A stretch of 64,000 nt of DNA from Faecalibacterium duncaniae (lineage in GTDB: Bacteria; Bacillota; Clostridia; Oscillospirales; Ruminococcaceae). The notes beneath the pieces are model-generated. The model saw only the letters and a list, made by a program, of their open reading frames with translations. It ran no database searches and was not told the origin of the DNA. How positions within the stretch are numbered: the first letter of the stretch is position 1; every line of letters begins with the position of its first letter. The position numbers were made by a program, and so were the translations under genes. Below are positions 43,016 through 52,174 of this stretch, one piece after another. The stretch covers positions 1,302,001 through 1,366,000 of the forward strand of contig NZ_CP048437.1 in NCBI RefSeq assembly GCF_010509575.1, read 5' to 3'.

Positions 43016-44848
43016 TCAGTCTAATTTCCCCGCGTGTAACTTGTCGTGACAGTAGACGCAGAGTGCCATTGTCTTGCGCTTACGCCCAATCATGGCGATT
43101 TCCCATTGTTTTCTGCCACTTAAATCTTTGAGTTTTCGTATATGGTGTATTTCAAGCGGCACATTCTCTGCGCCACACCACTCACACCTGTTTGCTTGCA
43201 GTCTTTTTATAAGACTATTACGCCCATAATTCTCAAAAATTCTTGCTACTATATCAGGATTTCCGCTTTCTACTTTAGTGTCCCGGCGGAACCCATTATT
43301 GTAAAACAATACCTTTCCGACCTTGCCGTTTTTCTTCGGATATTCCACAACAAAATCTTTTCCTTGACGGTACTTGCGGATAATTCTGCTGATTCGTGTC
43401 CGATATTTTCCAGCAAAGGTTTTGAGCATACTGTATCTCATTACATAGTAGAAGTTATTGAGTACAGACACGTTGTTTGCAAGTCGGTAGTAGTTATACA
43501 ATCCACGGATTTCTGCGTTGTATTGGTTTAGGATTTCCAAATCGTCCAAGTGCAACAGGCGAGTGCGCCGGACAGGTTCCCAAACCTCTTTGTTTCCATT
43601 TTGTTTGTCGTATTTAATCTTGAGGGCATTGTAGGAGAACAGTCGTTTTACCCACTTATCATGGGGAACATAAAGTAAGACTTTTCCATTGTTTACCCGT
43701 CTGGTAGCCCCGGTTTTGGTCTTTTTGTTGTGTTCGCCTTTGGCGATTGTGACCTCATATCCCAAGAACTTCGCAGCGTCGTGTCCATGAGTAATCAATG
43801 TCTTTTCCTCGGACATTTCCAGATGGAGTTTGTCCCGGATAAAGCAGCCTACATCTTGTTTAATCTGTTCTGCGTCCTCTTTGCTGCCGATAACTCCAAT
43901 TAAGAAATCATCGGCATATCGGATATAGCAAATCCGTTTATAGCTATCGTCCATCTGGTCGCTATACGGCATAGATTTCAGACTACGCCGCAGTTCCCGG
44001 ATTTCTGCAATTAAGCCCTCTTTTTCTTCCTCGCTCATTTTAGAGAGATTTCTTTTAAGCCTTTGTTCTTTCCCCCGGCAGACATCCAGCTTCTTCTTGA
44101 ACGCAGGATTGATTTTACGGCGGTTTCCGCAGTTGAATTTCTCTGCATACTCTGCCATATAGCTATCCAGTTCGTTCATGTAGATGTTTGCAAGGATAGG
44201 GCTGATGATGGAGCCTTGCGGAGTGCCGGAATAAGTATTGTGATAATTCCAATCCTCCATATATCCAGCTTTCAAGAACTTCCAGAGCAGACCGATGAAA
44301 TGTTCATCTGCAATCCGCTTTCGCAAAATAGCAATCAACACATGATGGTCTACGTTGTCAAAACAGCCCTTTATATCTCCCTCAACGAACCACTTTGTCC
44401 CCGTAAAATATTTCTGCACATATTTGAGTGCCGTATGACAGCTTCTGTTTATACGGAAACCGTGGGAATAGTCGCTAAAGGTTGGCTCATAAATACTCTC
44501 TAAGATGAGCCGCACCACCTCCTGTATCAGTTTATCGTCGAATGACGGTATCCCCAGAGGACGCATTTTCCCATTGGATTTCGGGATATACGTTCTCCTT
44601 GCCGGGTTAGGCTGATAACTAAAATCCCGCATCTTTTCAATGAGGGCGTTTATCCTTGCCATTCCCATTCCGTCAATGGTTTTGCCGTCTGTTCCGGCTG
44701 TCATGTTGCCTGGTTTCGCCTGTATCCGCTGATATGCCAGCAGATAGAATTGTGGATTGTACAGGTTGCGGTATAACCGCTCGTACTTGTAGCTCTTGTT
44801 ACACGCCTTGGATTTTAGGCTTTCCAACACATTTTCAGGACTTCTCAT
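43016..44848 (-). CDS. ltrA: Group II intron reverse transcriptase/maturase with HNH domain
   Basis: 610 residues. Reverse transcriptase blocks: KSNGKMRPLGIPSFDDKLIQ, DIKGCFDNVDHHVL, GTPQGSIISPILANIYMNEL and the catalytic RYADDFLIGV (near 310); then the maturase X domain (RRVNNGKVLLYVPHDKWVKR region) and a C-terminal HNH nuclease with CEWCGAENVPLEIHHI and CVYCHDKLH. All motifs are intact, so the intron may be mobile. An insertion KKLDVCRGKEQRLKRNLSKM between RT blocks is typical of this subclass. Confidence 0.95.
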   Translation of the reverse strand: MRSPENVLESLKSKACNKSYKYERLYRNLYNPQFYLLAYQRIQAKPGNMTAGTDGKTIDGMGMARINALIEKMRDFSYQPNPARRTYIPKSNGKMRPLGIPSFDDKLIQEVVRLILESIYEPTFSDYSHGFRINRSCHTALKYVQKYFTGTKWFVEGDIKGCFDNVDHHVLIAILRKRIADEHFIGLLWKFLKAGYMEDWNYHNTYSGTPQGSIISPILANIYMNELDSYMAEYAEKFNCGNRRKINPAFKKKLDVCRGKEQRLKRNLSKMSEEEKEGLIAEIRELRRSLKSMPYSDQMDDSYKRICYIRYADDFLIGVIGSKEDAEQIKQDVGCFIRDKLHLEMSEEKTLITHGHDAAKFLGYEVTIAKGEHNKKTKTGATRRVNNGKVLLYVPHDKWVKRLFSYNALKIKYDKQNGNKEVWEPVRRTRLLHLDDLEILNQYNAEIRGLYNYYRLANNVSVLNNFYYVMRYSMLKTFAGKYRTRISRIIRKYRQGKDFVVEYPKKNGKVGKVLFYNNGFRRDTKVESGNPDIVARIFENYGRNSLIKRLQANRCEWCGAENVPLEIHHIRKLKDLSGRKQWEIAMIGRKRKTMALCVYCHDKLHAGKLD

Positions 44849-45465
44849 AATGCCTCACGCACCTTTCCTTTTTATGAATTGGTTGACATCCTGCCTCCCT
44901 TCGCCATGTAGACGGCTTTCCCGCCCTCGGACTACTACGGAGGCTCCGTTGCCATGCCGGATATTCAGCGTCATCTTTCTTGGGTTTTTACCCCTTGAAA
45001 TTTATCGCCTTGCGGCATTACGCATAGCCGGATAGTTCCGGCGTTCCGGTTTAGGCAATCTCCAGTTAGACACTTTGGGAAAAGCGTATTGTGATGTCGG
45101 TAGTGGGTTTTCGTCCTTTTCCGCTTACTGCGGCTGGCTGTCATAAGTATCGTGCGGTCTGTGTTTACCTGTCACATTCCGCTATGACATACGGCGAATA
45201 CAACCATCCTGCGCCGCCGGGTCGAGTATCCCGCCTCGGACTGCCCTTAAAGCAGTTTAGCCTTGCTCCTCATTCACAATGTTGCGTCTTGCCGCTCAGT
45301 CGTGGGTAGATGGTTTTCCCAACTTGCGATTTTTCCGATACGCTATTGTCCCCCTTGTGGTTTCCCTCCGGGGTAAATCGGATGACGCTAAAGTGACGCT
45401 TTTCACGTCTTTGATACTTTTCTTTACCGGCTTGCTAAAGCCGGGTTCCCAAAATGCCCGCACAC

Positions 45466-46095
45466 CGCCTTTGGATGAAAAGCGGCGCTTCTGGACGCGC
45501 CGTATATCTCAATCATTCTGCCGTAGAGGATAACGGTTATCAGTACGGACATGATTTTCATACAAAGGCTTATAAGGCTCGTTTCCATGACAAGTAACAG
45601 TAGTTCGGGGATTTCCATATCTTTTAGTCCCTCCTGCATGGCGGCAAGGGCTTCGGTTACGTCGATATTCGTATCGCCGCCGATTACCCCCGCCGCGCCG
45701 GACACAATATGCTGCGCCATATCAAACACCGCCATAGTAATATCAAAGGTGTGCGTTACCAAGAAAACGGCAACAAAGGCTTTGAAAAACCACTTAAAGA
45801 ACATGAACGTGTCAACGTCGTGCATATTGTTTTTTTCCGTTACCATGCTGATAAGCTCATAACAGAGGACATAGGTAATGACAAGCCCCGCAATGGGTAC
45901 AATCACATTTTCCGACAGATTTTGTATCATGTTGAAAATGTTCGCGTTCCACCCCTGTGGGGTCTTGCCTACCTCCGCTGCAATGGTGCCTACTTTTTCG
46001 TTTACGTCCCCGAACATAGTGGAAAGGTTGCCGTTAATGGCTCCGATAAGGATTTCCTTTATCCATTCGTTAATCGCTTCCAGTATGCTCTCCAT
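45466..46095 (-). CDS. VirB6/TrbL-like membrane protein, 5' exon (intron-interrupted)
   Basis: Begins MESILEAINEWIKEILIGAI at 46095 (GGAGGGTAGCCT upstream). Four hydrophobic segments follow, with NVIVPIAGLVITYVLCYELI and FKAFVAVFLVTHTFDITMAV, and homologous sequence ends at VILYGRMIEIY (about 45502). The next 36 or so bases before the GUGYG start do not fit the protein family and include GGCGC/GCGCC arms. Without splicing the frame stops at 45424 after a nonsense tail. The channel protein links the transfer machine to the membrane. Confidence 0.8.
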
Positions 46096-46113
46096 AGGCT
46101 ACCCTCCGTAAAC

Positions 46114-46197
46114 TTATCCGAACAGACCGGAAAGAAGCGGTACAAGGATAGTGCCGATAAGGGCAACACCGCCGCCCGCCATAAGCTGTTTCATACC
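46114..46197 (-). pseudogene. Maff2-family protein, C-terminal remnant
   Basis: GMKQLMAGGGVALIGTILVP and LLSGLFG then stop: the last 27 residues of Maff2 family proteins, which always precede the VirB6-like gene in Tn1549-type elements. The upstream part is replaced by DNA of the serine-recombinase element. The rest of the gene is expected at the other end of that element, outside the window. Confidence 0.75.
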
Positions 46198-46241
46198 CAA
46201 ATAGGTGTAGGAAACCGGCTCGATGGCGGGCGGCGGCGTGT
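46163..46241. repeat. Inverted repeat at the recombinase element end
   Basis: ATGGCGGGCGGCGGTGTTGC on the minus strand (46182-46163, inside Maff2) faces ATGGCGGGCGGCGGCGTGTC on the plus strand (46223-46241). The two 15-base cores are identical, so the Maff2 sequence and the element end share the recombination core in inverted order. Confidence 0.6.
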
Positions 46242-46288
46242 CAAGAAATATCTATGGAGTTTTTTTAGAACCGCCCCGGCGGGGCAGG

Positions 46289-47953
46289 TCAGGCTGTGAC
46301 CTGCTCCACTTCCGGGATGGGTTTGAGATTGAAATGAATTTCGATAGAAATGTGTCTTGTCTTATCGCTGTCTATGCTCTCATGGACAACGATTTCTTTA
46401 ATCAGGCGGTTGAGGGTGGCGGCGTCCAGTTCCGTGATGTCGGCGTATTCCTGAATGGCTTCCACCCACTGGCGGGCGTCACACGCAAGCCGGATTTCAT
46501 CGGCCAGCTTCTTCCGGCCTTCCGTGACCTTTGCTTTCAACTCGGCCTGTTCCGCCTGCGTCTTTTCCATCAGCAGATTGAAGTTCGCTTCGCTGATACG
46601 CCCGGCAACCATATCCTCATACAGCCGCAGCACCATCTTTTCCAGAACGTCAATCCGTTCCTCGTCTTTGGTAAGGGAACGCTCCAACGCTTCCCGCTGG
46701 CCTTTCTGCTCGGCTTCGCAGGTGTCGGTCAGCTTCCCGGCAACGGCTTCCCCGTCCATCAGGGCGGCTCTGGCGCACTCCCGGATTTTGTTCAGCACAA
46801 GGCTGTAAAGGGTGTCGTATTCAACCCGGTGCTGGGTACAGTGCTGCTTGCCGTAGGCGTTGTAGGTCTTACAGGAATAAATCTGTTTCGGGTGCTTGTC
46901 GTTAGTGTAGCGGATTGTCAGCGACTTCCCGCACTCGCCGCACTTGATAAGCCCCGCAAACAGGCTGATTTCCCCGGTCTGGCGGGGGCGCTGCCGGGAT
47001 TTCAGCTTGCGCTGCACGATGTCAAAGGTCTTGCGGTCAACAAGCGGCTCATGCTGGTTCTCTACCACAATCCAGTCCTCCGGCTTCTTTTCCCCGATAG
47101 TGCCGATTTTGAAGCGGTATTCCTTCTTCTGGGAAGCAATAGCGCCGGTGTAGACGGGGTTCATCAGGATGTCCTTAATCACGGAGAAGTCCCACATATA
47201 CCGCCCGTTGACCGGGTCTTTCTTTTCCCACTTGGTTGACACGTTCCGAAAGCCCCGCACCCGGTTCCAGTAGGTCGGGCATGGGATTTTTTCTTCTTCC
47301 AGCCTGCGCCGGATATAGTTGGGGCCGTGTCCTTCCAGCGCCCACGCAAACAGACGCCGGACAATGGGGGCCGTTTCCTCATCAATCAGCAGATGGTTTT
47401 TGTCCTCCGGGTCTTTCCGATACCCAAAGGGGGCAAGGCAGCCGGTAAACTGGCCTTTCTGCGCTTTCAGCAGATAAGAGGAATGAACCTTCTTGGAAAT
47501 ATCCTTGCTGTACATCTCGTTGAGGATGTTCTTGAACGGCGCAATGTCGTTGTTGTCCCGCATGGTGTCGATACCGTCATTCATGGCGATATACCGCACG
47601 CCGTTTCGGGGGAAGAAATCTTCAATCAGGAAGCCGGTCTGCAAGTAATTCCTACCCAGTCTGGACAGGTCTTTCGTGACCACAAGGTTTATCTGCCTGC
47701 GCTCGATGGCTTTCAACATCCGTTTCAGGTCGGGGCGCTCCATGTTCAGCCCCGTGTAGCCATCGTCCTGATAGACTGCAATAACCTCCCATCCCTGCTT
47801 CTCGCAGTAGGTTTCCAGCATAGCCCGCTGGTTTGCGATACTGGCGCTCTCCCCGTCAAGGTCATCGTCCTTGGAAAGCCTGCAATAGATAGCCGCCCGG
47901 AAGCTGCCTGCCAGTATTGCGTCTACGCCTGTATATTCAAATCCGTTCATCAT
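46289..47953 (-). CDS. Large serine recombinase (layer 2)
   Basis: 555 residues from ATG 47953. Resolvase catalytic domain with nucleophile Ser27 in IYCRLSKDDD and [20 protein letters not shown]; recombinase domain; zinc ribbon CGECGKSLTIRYTNDKHPKQ to CKTY; long coiled coil (EALERSLTKDEERIDVLEKM). TndX/TnpX-like enzymes excise and integrate elements without other factors. Its position at one end, next to a truncated Maff2 gene, marks it as the enzyme that inserted layer 2 into the conjugative element. Confidence 0.93.
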   Translation of the reverse strand: MMNGFEYTGVDAILAGSFRAAIYCRLSKDDDLDGESASIANQRAMLETYCEKQGWEVIAVYQDDGYTGLNMERPDLKRMLKAIERRQINLVVTKDLSRLGRNYLQTGFLIEDFFPRNGVRYIAMNDGIDTMRDNNDIAPFKNILNEMYSKDISKKVHSSYLLKAQKGQFTGCLAPFGYRKDPEDKNHLLIDEETAPIVRRLFAWALEGHGPNYIRRRLEEEKIPCPTYWNRVRGFRNVSTKWEKKDPVNGRYMWDFSVIKDILMNPVYTGAIASQKKEYRFKIGTIGEKKPEDWIVVENQHEPLVDRKTFDIVQRKLKSRQRPRQTGEISLFAGLIKCGECGKSLTIRYTNDKHPKQIYSCKTYNAYGKQHCTQHRVEYDTLYSLVLNKIRECARAALMDGEAVAGKLTDTCEAEQKGQREALERSLTKDEERIDVLEKMVLRLYEDMVAGRISEANFNLLMEKTQAEQAELKAKVTEGRKKLADEIRLACDARQWVEAIQEYADITELDAATLNRLIKEIVVHESIDSDKTRHISIEIHFNLKPIPEVEQVTA

Positions 47954-47958
47954 AACCG

Positions 47959-48156
47959 TTACCCGCACAATCCAGACGGAACACGGTCACTCTGAACCTT
48001 GTCTTTATTATATCCTAAATCTTGCTTTTTCACAAGATATTCTTTATCATTTCTCTGGCTGTATTTCTGTGCAATCAGGCTCACGAAAACGTCCGTAGCG
48101 TCCAGTTCGCCGTCAAATACCGTTGTGACATGGATTTCAGTTTTGTTTTTTGCCAT
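47959..48156 (-). CDS. Small conserved protein upstream of the recombinase
   Basis: 65 residues; EIHVTTVFDGELDATDVFVS and LIAQKYSQRN. GGAGGTAACTGCCT precedes the ATG. The gene ends 5 bases before the recombinase start, so the two are coupled. Paired proteins of this size often direct excision by large serine recombinases; that role is only a suggestion here. Confidence 0.6.
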   Translation of the reverse strand: MAKNKTEIHVTTVFDGELDATDVFVSLIAQKYSQRNDKEYLVKKQDLGYNKDKVQSDRVPSGLCG

Positions 48157-48196
48157 AGGCAGTTACCTCCATAAATGAAATAAGCCAGACAGGAGA

Positions 48197-48409
48197 GGGT
48201 CGGCAACGAAGTCCGGCAACGGGCTTCAAAAAACCTCGAAAACAATCTCTGTCTGGCGGTTGGGTTATTTATTACTTTTTCTTTTATTTTTCTGTTGCTT
48301 TGGTTGTCATAGGGGAGAAAAGCCCGCAGTTACGGGCTTTTTCCCGGCAACCGGCCCGGCAACGGGATAGCAACGGGGTCGGCAACCGGCTGTGATTTCC
48401 CCGGATTTT
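48197..48409. repeat. GTTGCCGG repeat clusters and terminator
   Basis: The plus-strand motif CCGGCAAC/CGGCAACG occurs at about 48200, 48212, 48344, 48355, and in variant form at 48370-48385. Between the two clusters lies a terminator-like stem AGCCCG/CGGGCT (48320-48338) with T-runs on both sides. The whole 250-base gap between the small protein and the VirE-type gene is non-coding. Confidence 0.55.
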
Positions 48410-49810
48410 TCAGAAGGGAAGCTCCATCTGCTCCGTGACCTCTACAAATCCGTCCGGCGTTTTTTCACGCCCGTTGTCAGCGCCCGTTGCCGGGGCTTCC
48501 CGTTCCCAGCCCTTCTGTCTGCCGTATCCTTCAAATATCCGGGGATTGGAGAAATACTTCCATCCCGTGATACCGTGGTTCATAATGTCGTTGACTTCCC
48601 GGATTTCCCATTGTTTCGGCTCGTCAAAGGGGTGGTTCAGGGCTTCCCTGAAAAGCTGCTTGGAGCATACGGCGCTGCCGGTGTAGCGGTCAAGGTACGC
48701 CTGTATCATCCCGGCCTTGGTGTCCTCCGGCATGAAATCCCGCTGGTGTTCTTTGAGGTACTGTATCATTTCGGGGGTAAAAGACAGCTTGAAATCGCCG
48801 CTTTTGTAGGTTGTCATGGCTTCCGCCCATACCTGTTCAAGATAGGCTCTGGCAGCGGCTTCATCGTCCAAAATGTGTACCTCCGCCCGTTCGGGGTAGA
48901 CCATGACCGGCAGGAAGCGCCGGTTCCCGGAACGGTCAAGGGGCAGGAAGTCCAGGGCGTTGGAAGTCCCGCCGAACACGCACTGCCGCAGCCTGTCCTC
49001 CGGGTGGGTTTCGTAGGGGATTTTATAGACCTCCTTCTGGCGGCTTAAAAACGACTTGATTTCCTCTATGCTCTTGGCGTTGGCGGTGGCAATCATCTCC
49101 GACATTTCAATTATCCAGTGGCCTTGTAGCTTGCGGTACACGTTATCATCGTCCAGCTTCCGCAAATCATCGGAAAACCACTCGTCTTTCACGGCCAGCA
49201 GCCGGAAGAAGGTGGATTTCCCGGCTCCTTGACCGCCCACCAGACAAAGCATGACCTCAAATTTACAGCCGGGGCAGAACGCCCGGTGGATAGCTCCCAG
49301 CAGGAACAGCCGCAGCGATTGGAAGGTGTAGTTGTCCGTGTCGGCTCCCAGAAAGTGCCGCAGGCAGTAGCGGATACGCTCTTTCCCGTCCCAGACAAGG
49401 CCGTTCAGGTAGTCCCGGATGGGGTGGTAGCTGTTGGCGTCTGCCGCAAGGTCGGCGGCGTCCGCTATCTTTTTCTCGCTTGTCAGGCCGTAGGTCTTTT
49501 CCAGATACAGCCGGATATATTTCATGTCCGTGTCGGTCATGGCCTTGCTGCCGGTTCTGCGTTTCCTGCCAATGGGCTTTAGAAGGTCAATGCGCTCGGT
49601 CAGGAGATTTTTCGCAACCGCCCCGGAAAGAATGGGGTCATACTGGAATACCGTCAGGCAGTTGTGGATACTGTTCCGCACGCCGCCTTTCTCGGTGCTT
49701 TCCAGCATGGCCTTGACTTCCTCAACGCTCCGGGGTGGCGGGGCTTCTTGTATGGTCTGTTCTACGGCCTGCCGCAGTTCGGGCGGCAAGGTCTGCCATT
49801 CTCCGCTCAA
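48410..49810 (-). CDS. VirE-type (virulence-associated E) ATPase/helicase
   Basis: 466 residues. LCLVGGQGAGKSTFFRLLAV (Walker A near 200), IIEMSEMIATANAKSIEEIK (Walker B-like) and FGGTSNALDFLPLDRSGNRR are the family blocks. These superfamily 3-like proteins serve as replicative helicases of phages and plasmids; with the CHC2 protein upstream it likely forms the primase-helicase pair of layer 2. The TTG start is inside the upstream gene (89-base overlap), with GGAAGTGAG before it. Confidence 0.88.
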   Translation of the reverse strand: MSGEWQTLPPELRQAVEQTIQEAPPPRSVEEVKAMLESTEKGGVRNSIHNCLTVFQYDPILSGAVAKNLLTERIDLLKPIGRKRRTGSKAMTDTDMKYIRLYLEKTYGLTSEKKIADAADLAADANSYHPIRDYLNGLVWDGKERIRYCLRHFLGADTDNYTFQSLRLFLLGAIHRAFCPGCKFEVMLCLVGGQGAGKSTFFRLLAVKDEWFSDDLRKLDDDNVYRKLQGHWIIEMSEMIATANAKSIEEIKSFLSRQKEVYKIPYETHPEDRLRQCVFGGTSNALDFLPLDRSGNRRFLPVMVYPERAEVHILDDEAAARAYLEQVWAEAMTTYKSGDFKLSFTPEMIQYLKEHQRDFMPEDTKAGMIQAYLDRYTGSAVCSKQLFREALNHPFDEPKQWEIREVNDIMNHGITGWKYFSNPRIFEGYGRQKGWEREAPATGADNGREKTPDGFVEVTEQMELPF

Positions 49811-50366
49811 GGTTTCTCACTTCCTTTCCGTAGCTGACAATCAGGGCAGCCCGTTCCTCCATATCGGAGAACAGCAGCACATCCAGCAGATATTCCACAT
49901 GGGATTGTTTCTGCAAGGCTTCCACGAAAAGCGGATGCCATTCCTCGTCCGGCGTCTTGGGGGCATAGTCCAACTTCCAGCGGTGCAGCAGATTGTGATA
50001 GTCGGACAGTACCCGGAAACAATGGCGCTCCATGCGCCGGAATTGCTGCTCCGGGCTTTCCTGACGGGGCTGGGGGCGGCGGCTCCTGCTTGGCGGCTCC
50101 TTATCCTCATAGGGGATGGAGAAGTCCTGCGCCAGCATGAGGGCGGCTTCCCTGGGGCTGATATTTTCCAGACGGGAAACAAAGTCAATCACATCCCCGT
50201 CTGCCTGACAGCCGAAACAATGGAAGCGCCGGTCAACCTTCATGCTGGGGTTTTTATCGTTATGGAAAGGGCAGGCGCACATCCCGTTTCTTCCTACCCG
50301 GATACCGTAATGCTCGGCGGCCTGCCGGGTGGTAACAGACTGCTTCACGGCTTCAAATACGTTCAA
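49722..50366 (-). CDS. CHC2 zinc-finger primase-like protein
   Basis: TTG 50366 (AGGAGG 9 bases upstream) gives 214 residues. Zinc-binding set C32-H35-C50-C53 in CACPFHNDKNPSMKVDRRFH and CFGCQADGDVIDFV is that of DnaG-type primases, but no TOPRIM domain follows, so it is a stand-alone DNA-binding part. It pairs with the VirE-type protein encoded in overlap. Confidence 0.85.
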   Translation of the reverse strand: MNVFEAVKQSVTTRQAAEHYGIRVGRNGMCACPFHNDKNPSMKVDRRFHCFGCQADGDVIDFVSRLENISPREAALMLAQDFSIPYEDKEPPSRSRRPQPRQESPEQQFRRMERHCFRVLSDYHNLLHRWKLDYAPKTPDEEWHPLFVEALQKQSHVEYLLDVLLFSDMEERAALIVSYGKEVRNLERRMADLAARTAAGRRTDHTRSPATPER

Positions 50367-50436
50367 TAGGCAAATCCTCCTGAAAATAGAAAAAGCGCCT
50401 GCCATTCTCACAAAGGAAAGGCAAGCGCCTGATTGG

Positions 50437-52029
50437 TTAAAGTTCCATATCCTGTTTTTGCTGGCGGCGGGGCTGCTGGCGTTTCTCTGCCTGTTCCTCC
50501 CGGATACGCTGCTCCCGGCCTTTGACCGCCTGCTGGATGGACGGTTTCTTTCCCGGCTCTGCGGTCTGGCGGTACTGCTCGGATGGCAAAACCTGATTGA
50601 GCCAGTGGCGCACATCCCGCAAAATCTTTACATCCTCCTGTACGGCAGTCAGCGCTTCCGTCTTGGAAGCGATATTCTCTGAAAGCTGTGCCTGTTCCCC
50701 GGCCAGCTTCTTTGTGCTGTACTTCGCCCCATCAAGGTGAACCTTGAAATACCGCAGGGCAGCGTTGTAGGCGTCCAGTTCCTCCTTATGGTCGGCGGCA
50801 TATTTCTCCTTAGGTTTCTTCCAGCGGATAGCGGCATATTTCACATGAACCGGCTTGTTTGCTTCAAAGTTCCCGATATGGAAAAGCAGCCGGTCAATCT
50901 CTTTCACACGTTTCTCCATCGGCTTGATTTCCTCACGGATGGAAACGGCCTGTGCGCTGGCTTCATCCAGATAGGCGTCAAGGCTTTCCACGGTGGAGAT
51001 CTCTTTCCGCCGCAGGAAGTCAAGGGCTTCCATAACCTTGTTGAAATCGCCGACAGTGCCTTTCAGTTTTCCCTTGGAAGTCCAGCCGGTGCGTTCCTCG
51101 CTCCGCATATCCAGATACCGGGAAAGCAGTTCGGGGATGGTCGGCTCCTTGGCCTGTTCCAGTGCTTCCAGCAGCGCCGCCTTTTTCTCTTTCAGGCCGG
51201 ACAGCCAGCCCTTTAAGCTGCGTACCATCTGCCGGATAGACTGCATGAGGGAATTGGCGGCTTTGATGTCCCGGTTCAGGTTGCCGATGTTGGTCTGTAT
51301 GCCTTTCCGTTCCAGATAGCTGACCGCTGGCCCCATGTGGACGGTGGGGATTTTATCTATCCCCTGACGCTCATAGGAGCGAAGGTCAAGGCGCTCCGGG
51401 CTGCCGATGGCTTCCAGATAGCGGTTCGCCGTATCAGCCCAGCCCTGCCGCCATATCTCGGCGTACTTCTGGTCGTTCCAGTCCACGGTATCCTCCTTAT
51501 GGCTTTTCCATCTGCCGGACGCAAGCCGGATACGCTCGCCGTTCTCGTCAAGGTCGTAGACCTTCCGGCTTTTAGGGAGCCATTTCCCGGTTTCGTCCAT
51601 CGCCCGCATGGTAAGAAGGATGTGGGCGTGGGGATTTCCGTCCCCCTTGTCATGGATGGCAAAGTCGGCAATCATGCCCTTGGAAACGAAAAACTCCAGG
51701 CAGTAGTCCCGGATAAGGTCGACGTATTGTTCCGGGGGAAGTTCCCTCGGTATGGCAAGCACGAACCTCCGGGCAAGCTGGGAGTTCCATTGTTTTTCTA
51801 TGGCTTCGGCGGCGTTCCACAAGGTATTGCGGTCTGCGTACTCCGGCGGGGCGTGGGGCGGCAGCATGATTTCGGTGTGGACGATTTCGCTTTTATGGGA
51901 ATAGTATTTCTGTTTCTGGTCGTATTCGGAAAACAGCCGTTCCCCGCTCTGGTAGGCGGCGGCAGCGACAGCAGACTGGCGCTTGCTGCGCTGGACGATT
52001 TTCAGGTCAAAGTGCGGGCATGGTGGCAT
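50437..52029 (-). CDS. mobA: MobA/MobL-type relaxase (second of three)
   Basis: 530 residues. PHFDLKIVQRSKRQSAVAAA is the start of MobA/MobL (MOBQ) relaxases, catalytic Tyr likely in AYQSGERL; metal-binding HDKGDGNPHAHILLT near 128-138; FVLAIPRELPPEQY is the second conserved block. The C-terminal half is coiled coil. AGGAGG before the ATG. A candidate MOBQ-type nic site lies 1.8 kb upstream at 53800-53840. Confidence 0.92.
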   Translation of the reverse strand: MPPCPHFDLKIVQRSKRQSAVAAAAYQSGERLFSEYDQKQKYYSHKSEIVHTEIMLPPHAPPEYADRNTLWNAAEAIEKQWNSQLARRFVLAIPRELPPEQYVDLIRDYCLEFFVSKGMIADFAIHDKGDGNPHAHILLTMRAMDETGKWLPKSRKVYDLDENGERIRLASGRWKSHKEDTVDWNDQKYAEIWRQGWADTANRYLEAIGSPERLDLRSYERQGIDKIPTVHMGPAVSYLERKGIQTNIGNLNRDIKAANSLMQSIRQMVRSLKGWLSGLKEKKAALLEALEQAKEPTIPELLSRYLDMRSEERTGWTSKGKLKGTVGDFNKVMEALDFLRRKEISTVESLDAYLDEASAQAVSIREEIKPMEKRVKEIDRLLFHIGNFEANKPVHVKYAAIRWKKPKEKYAADHKEELDAYNAALRYFKVHLDGAKYSTKKLAGEQAQLSENIASKTEALTAVQEDVKILRDVRHWLNQVLPSEQYRQTAEPGKKPSIQQAVKGREQRIREEQAEKRQQPRRQQKQDMEL

Positions 52030-52047
52030 GACGGATTGTAGCCTCCT

Positions 52048-52164
52048 TTCTCCCGGCGTCCGGGCAAAGAAAAAGCAGGAAACCGTTCCATGATTTCCTG
52101 CTTGGTGGTGCCGCCGGTGGGCGGCTGGTATTCAGTTTTGAAAGTTCGGGTCAGGGTGGCCCGA
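52048..52164 (-). repeat. Cassette repeat R1 (with terminator)
   Basis: About 117 bp nearly identical to R2. It contains, on the minus strand, CCAGCCGCCCACCGGCGGC, a terminator AGCAGGAAA...TTTCCTGCTTTTTC, and GCCCGGACGCCGGG. It lies directly upstream of mobA and downstream of the small membrane protein gene. Confidence 0.8.
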
Positions 52165-52174
52165 AGATGGAGTA

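Larger units (their letters stand above)
42918..45465 (-). mobile_element. Group II intron in the virB6-like gene
   Basis: About 2.55 kb on the minus strand. The 5' end shows a GUGYG-type start (GTGTGCGGGC from 45465, or GTGCGGGC from 45463) followed by a structured domain I region of about 600 bases without a gene, then the maturase, then domains V and VI. The 3' end is an AC dinucleotide at 42918-42919 or 42913-42914. The intron lies in the same strand as its host gene, required for splicing. The non-coding 44,850-45,420 stretch is intron RNA. Confidence 0.85.

Noticed and set aside
44850..45420. Short frames in the group II intron 5' part
   Set aside because: The stretch is structured intron RNA (domains I-IV); the frames have no coding features.
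16921..46241. Classical antibiotic resistance gene (tet, erm, van operon) as element cargo
   Set aside because: None is present; the only resistance-type genes are the peptide-immunity ABC/TCS set and a lone VanZ protein.
48197..48409. CRISPR-like repeat array
   Set aside because: Repeat units are only 8 bases, spacing is irregular and there are no cas genes.
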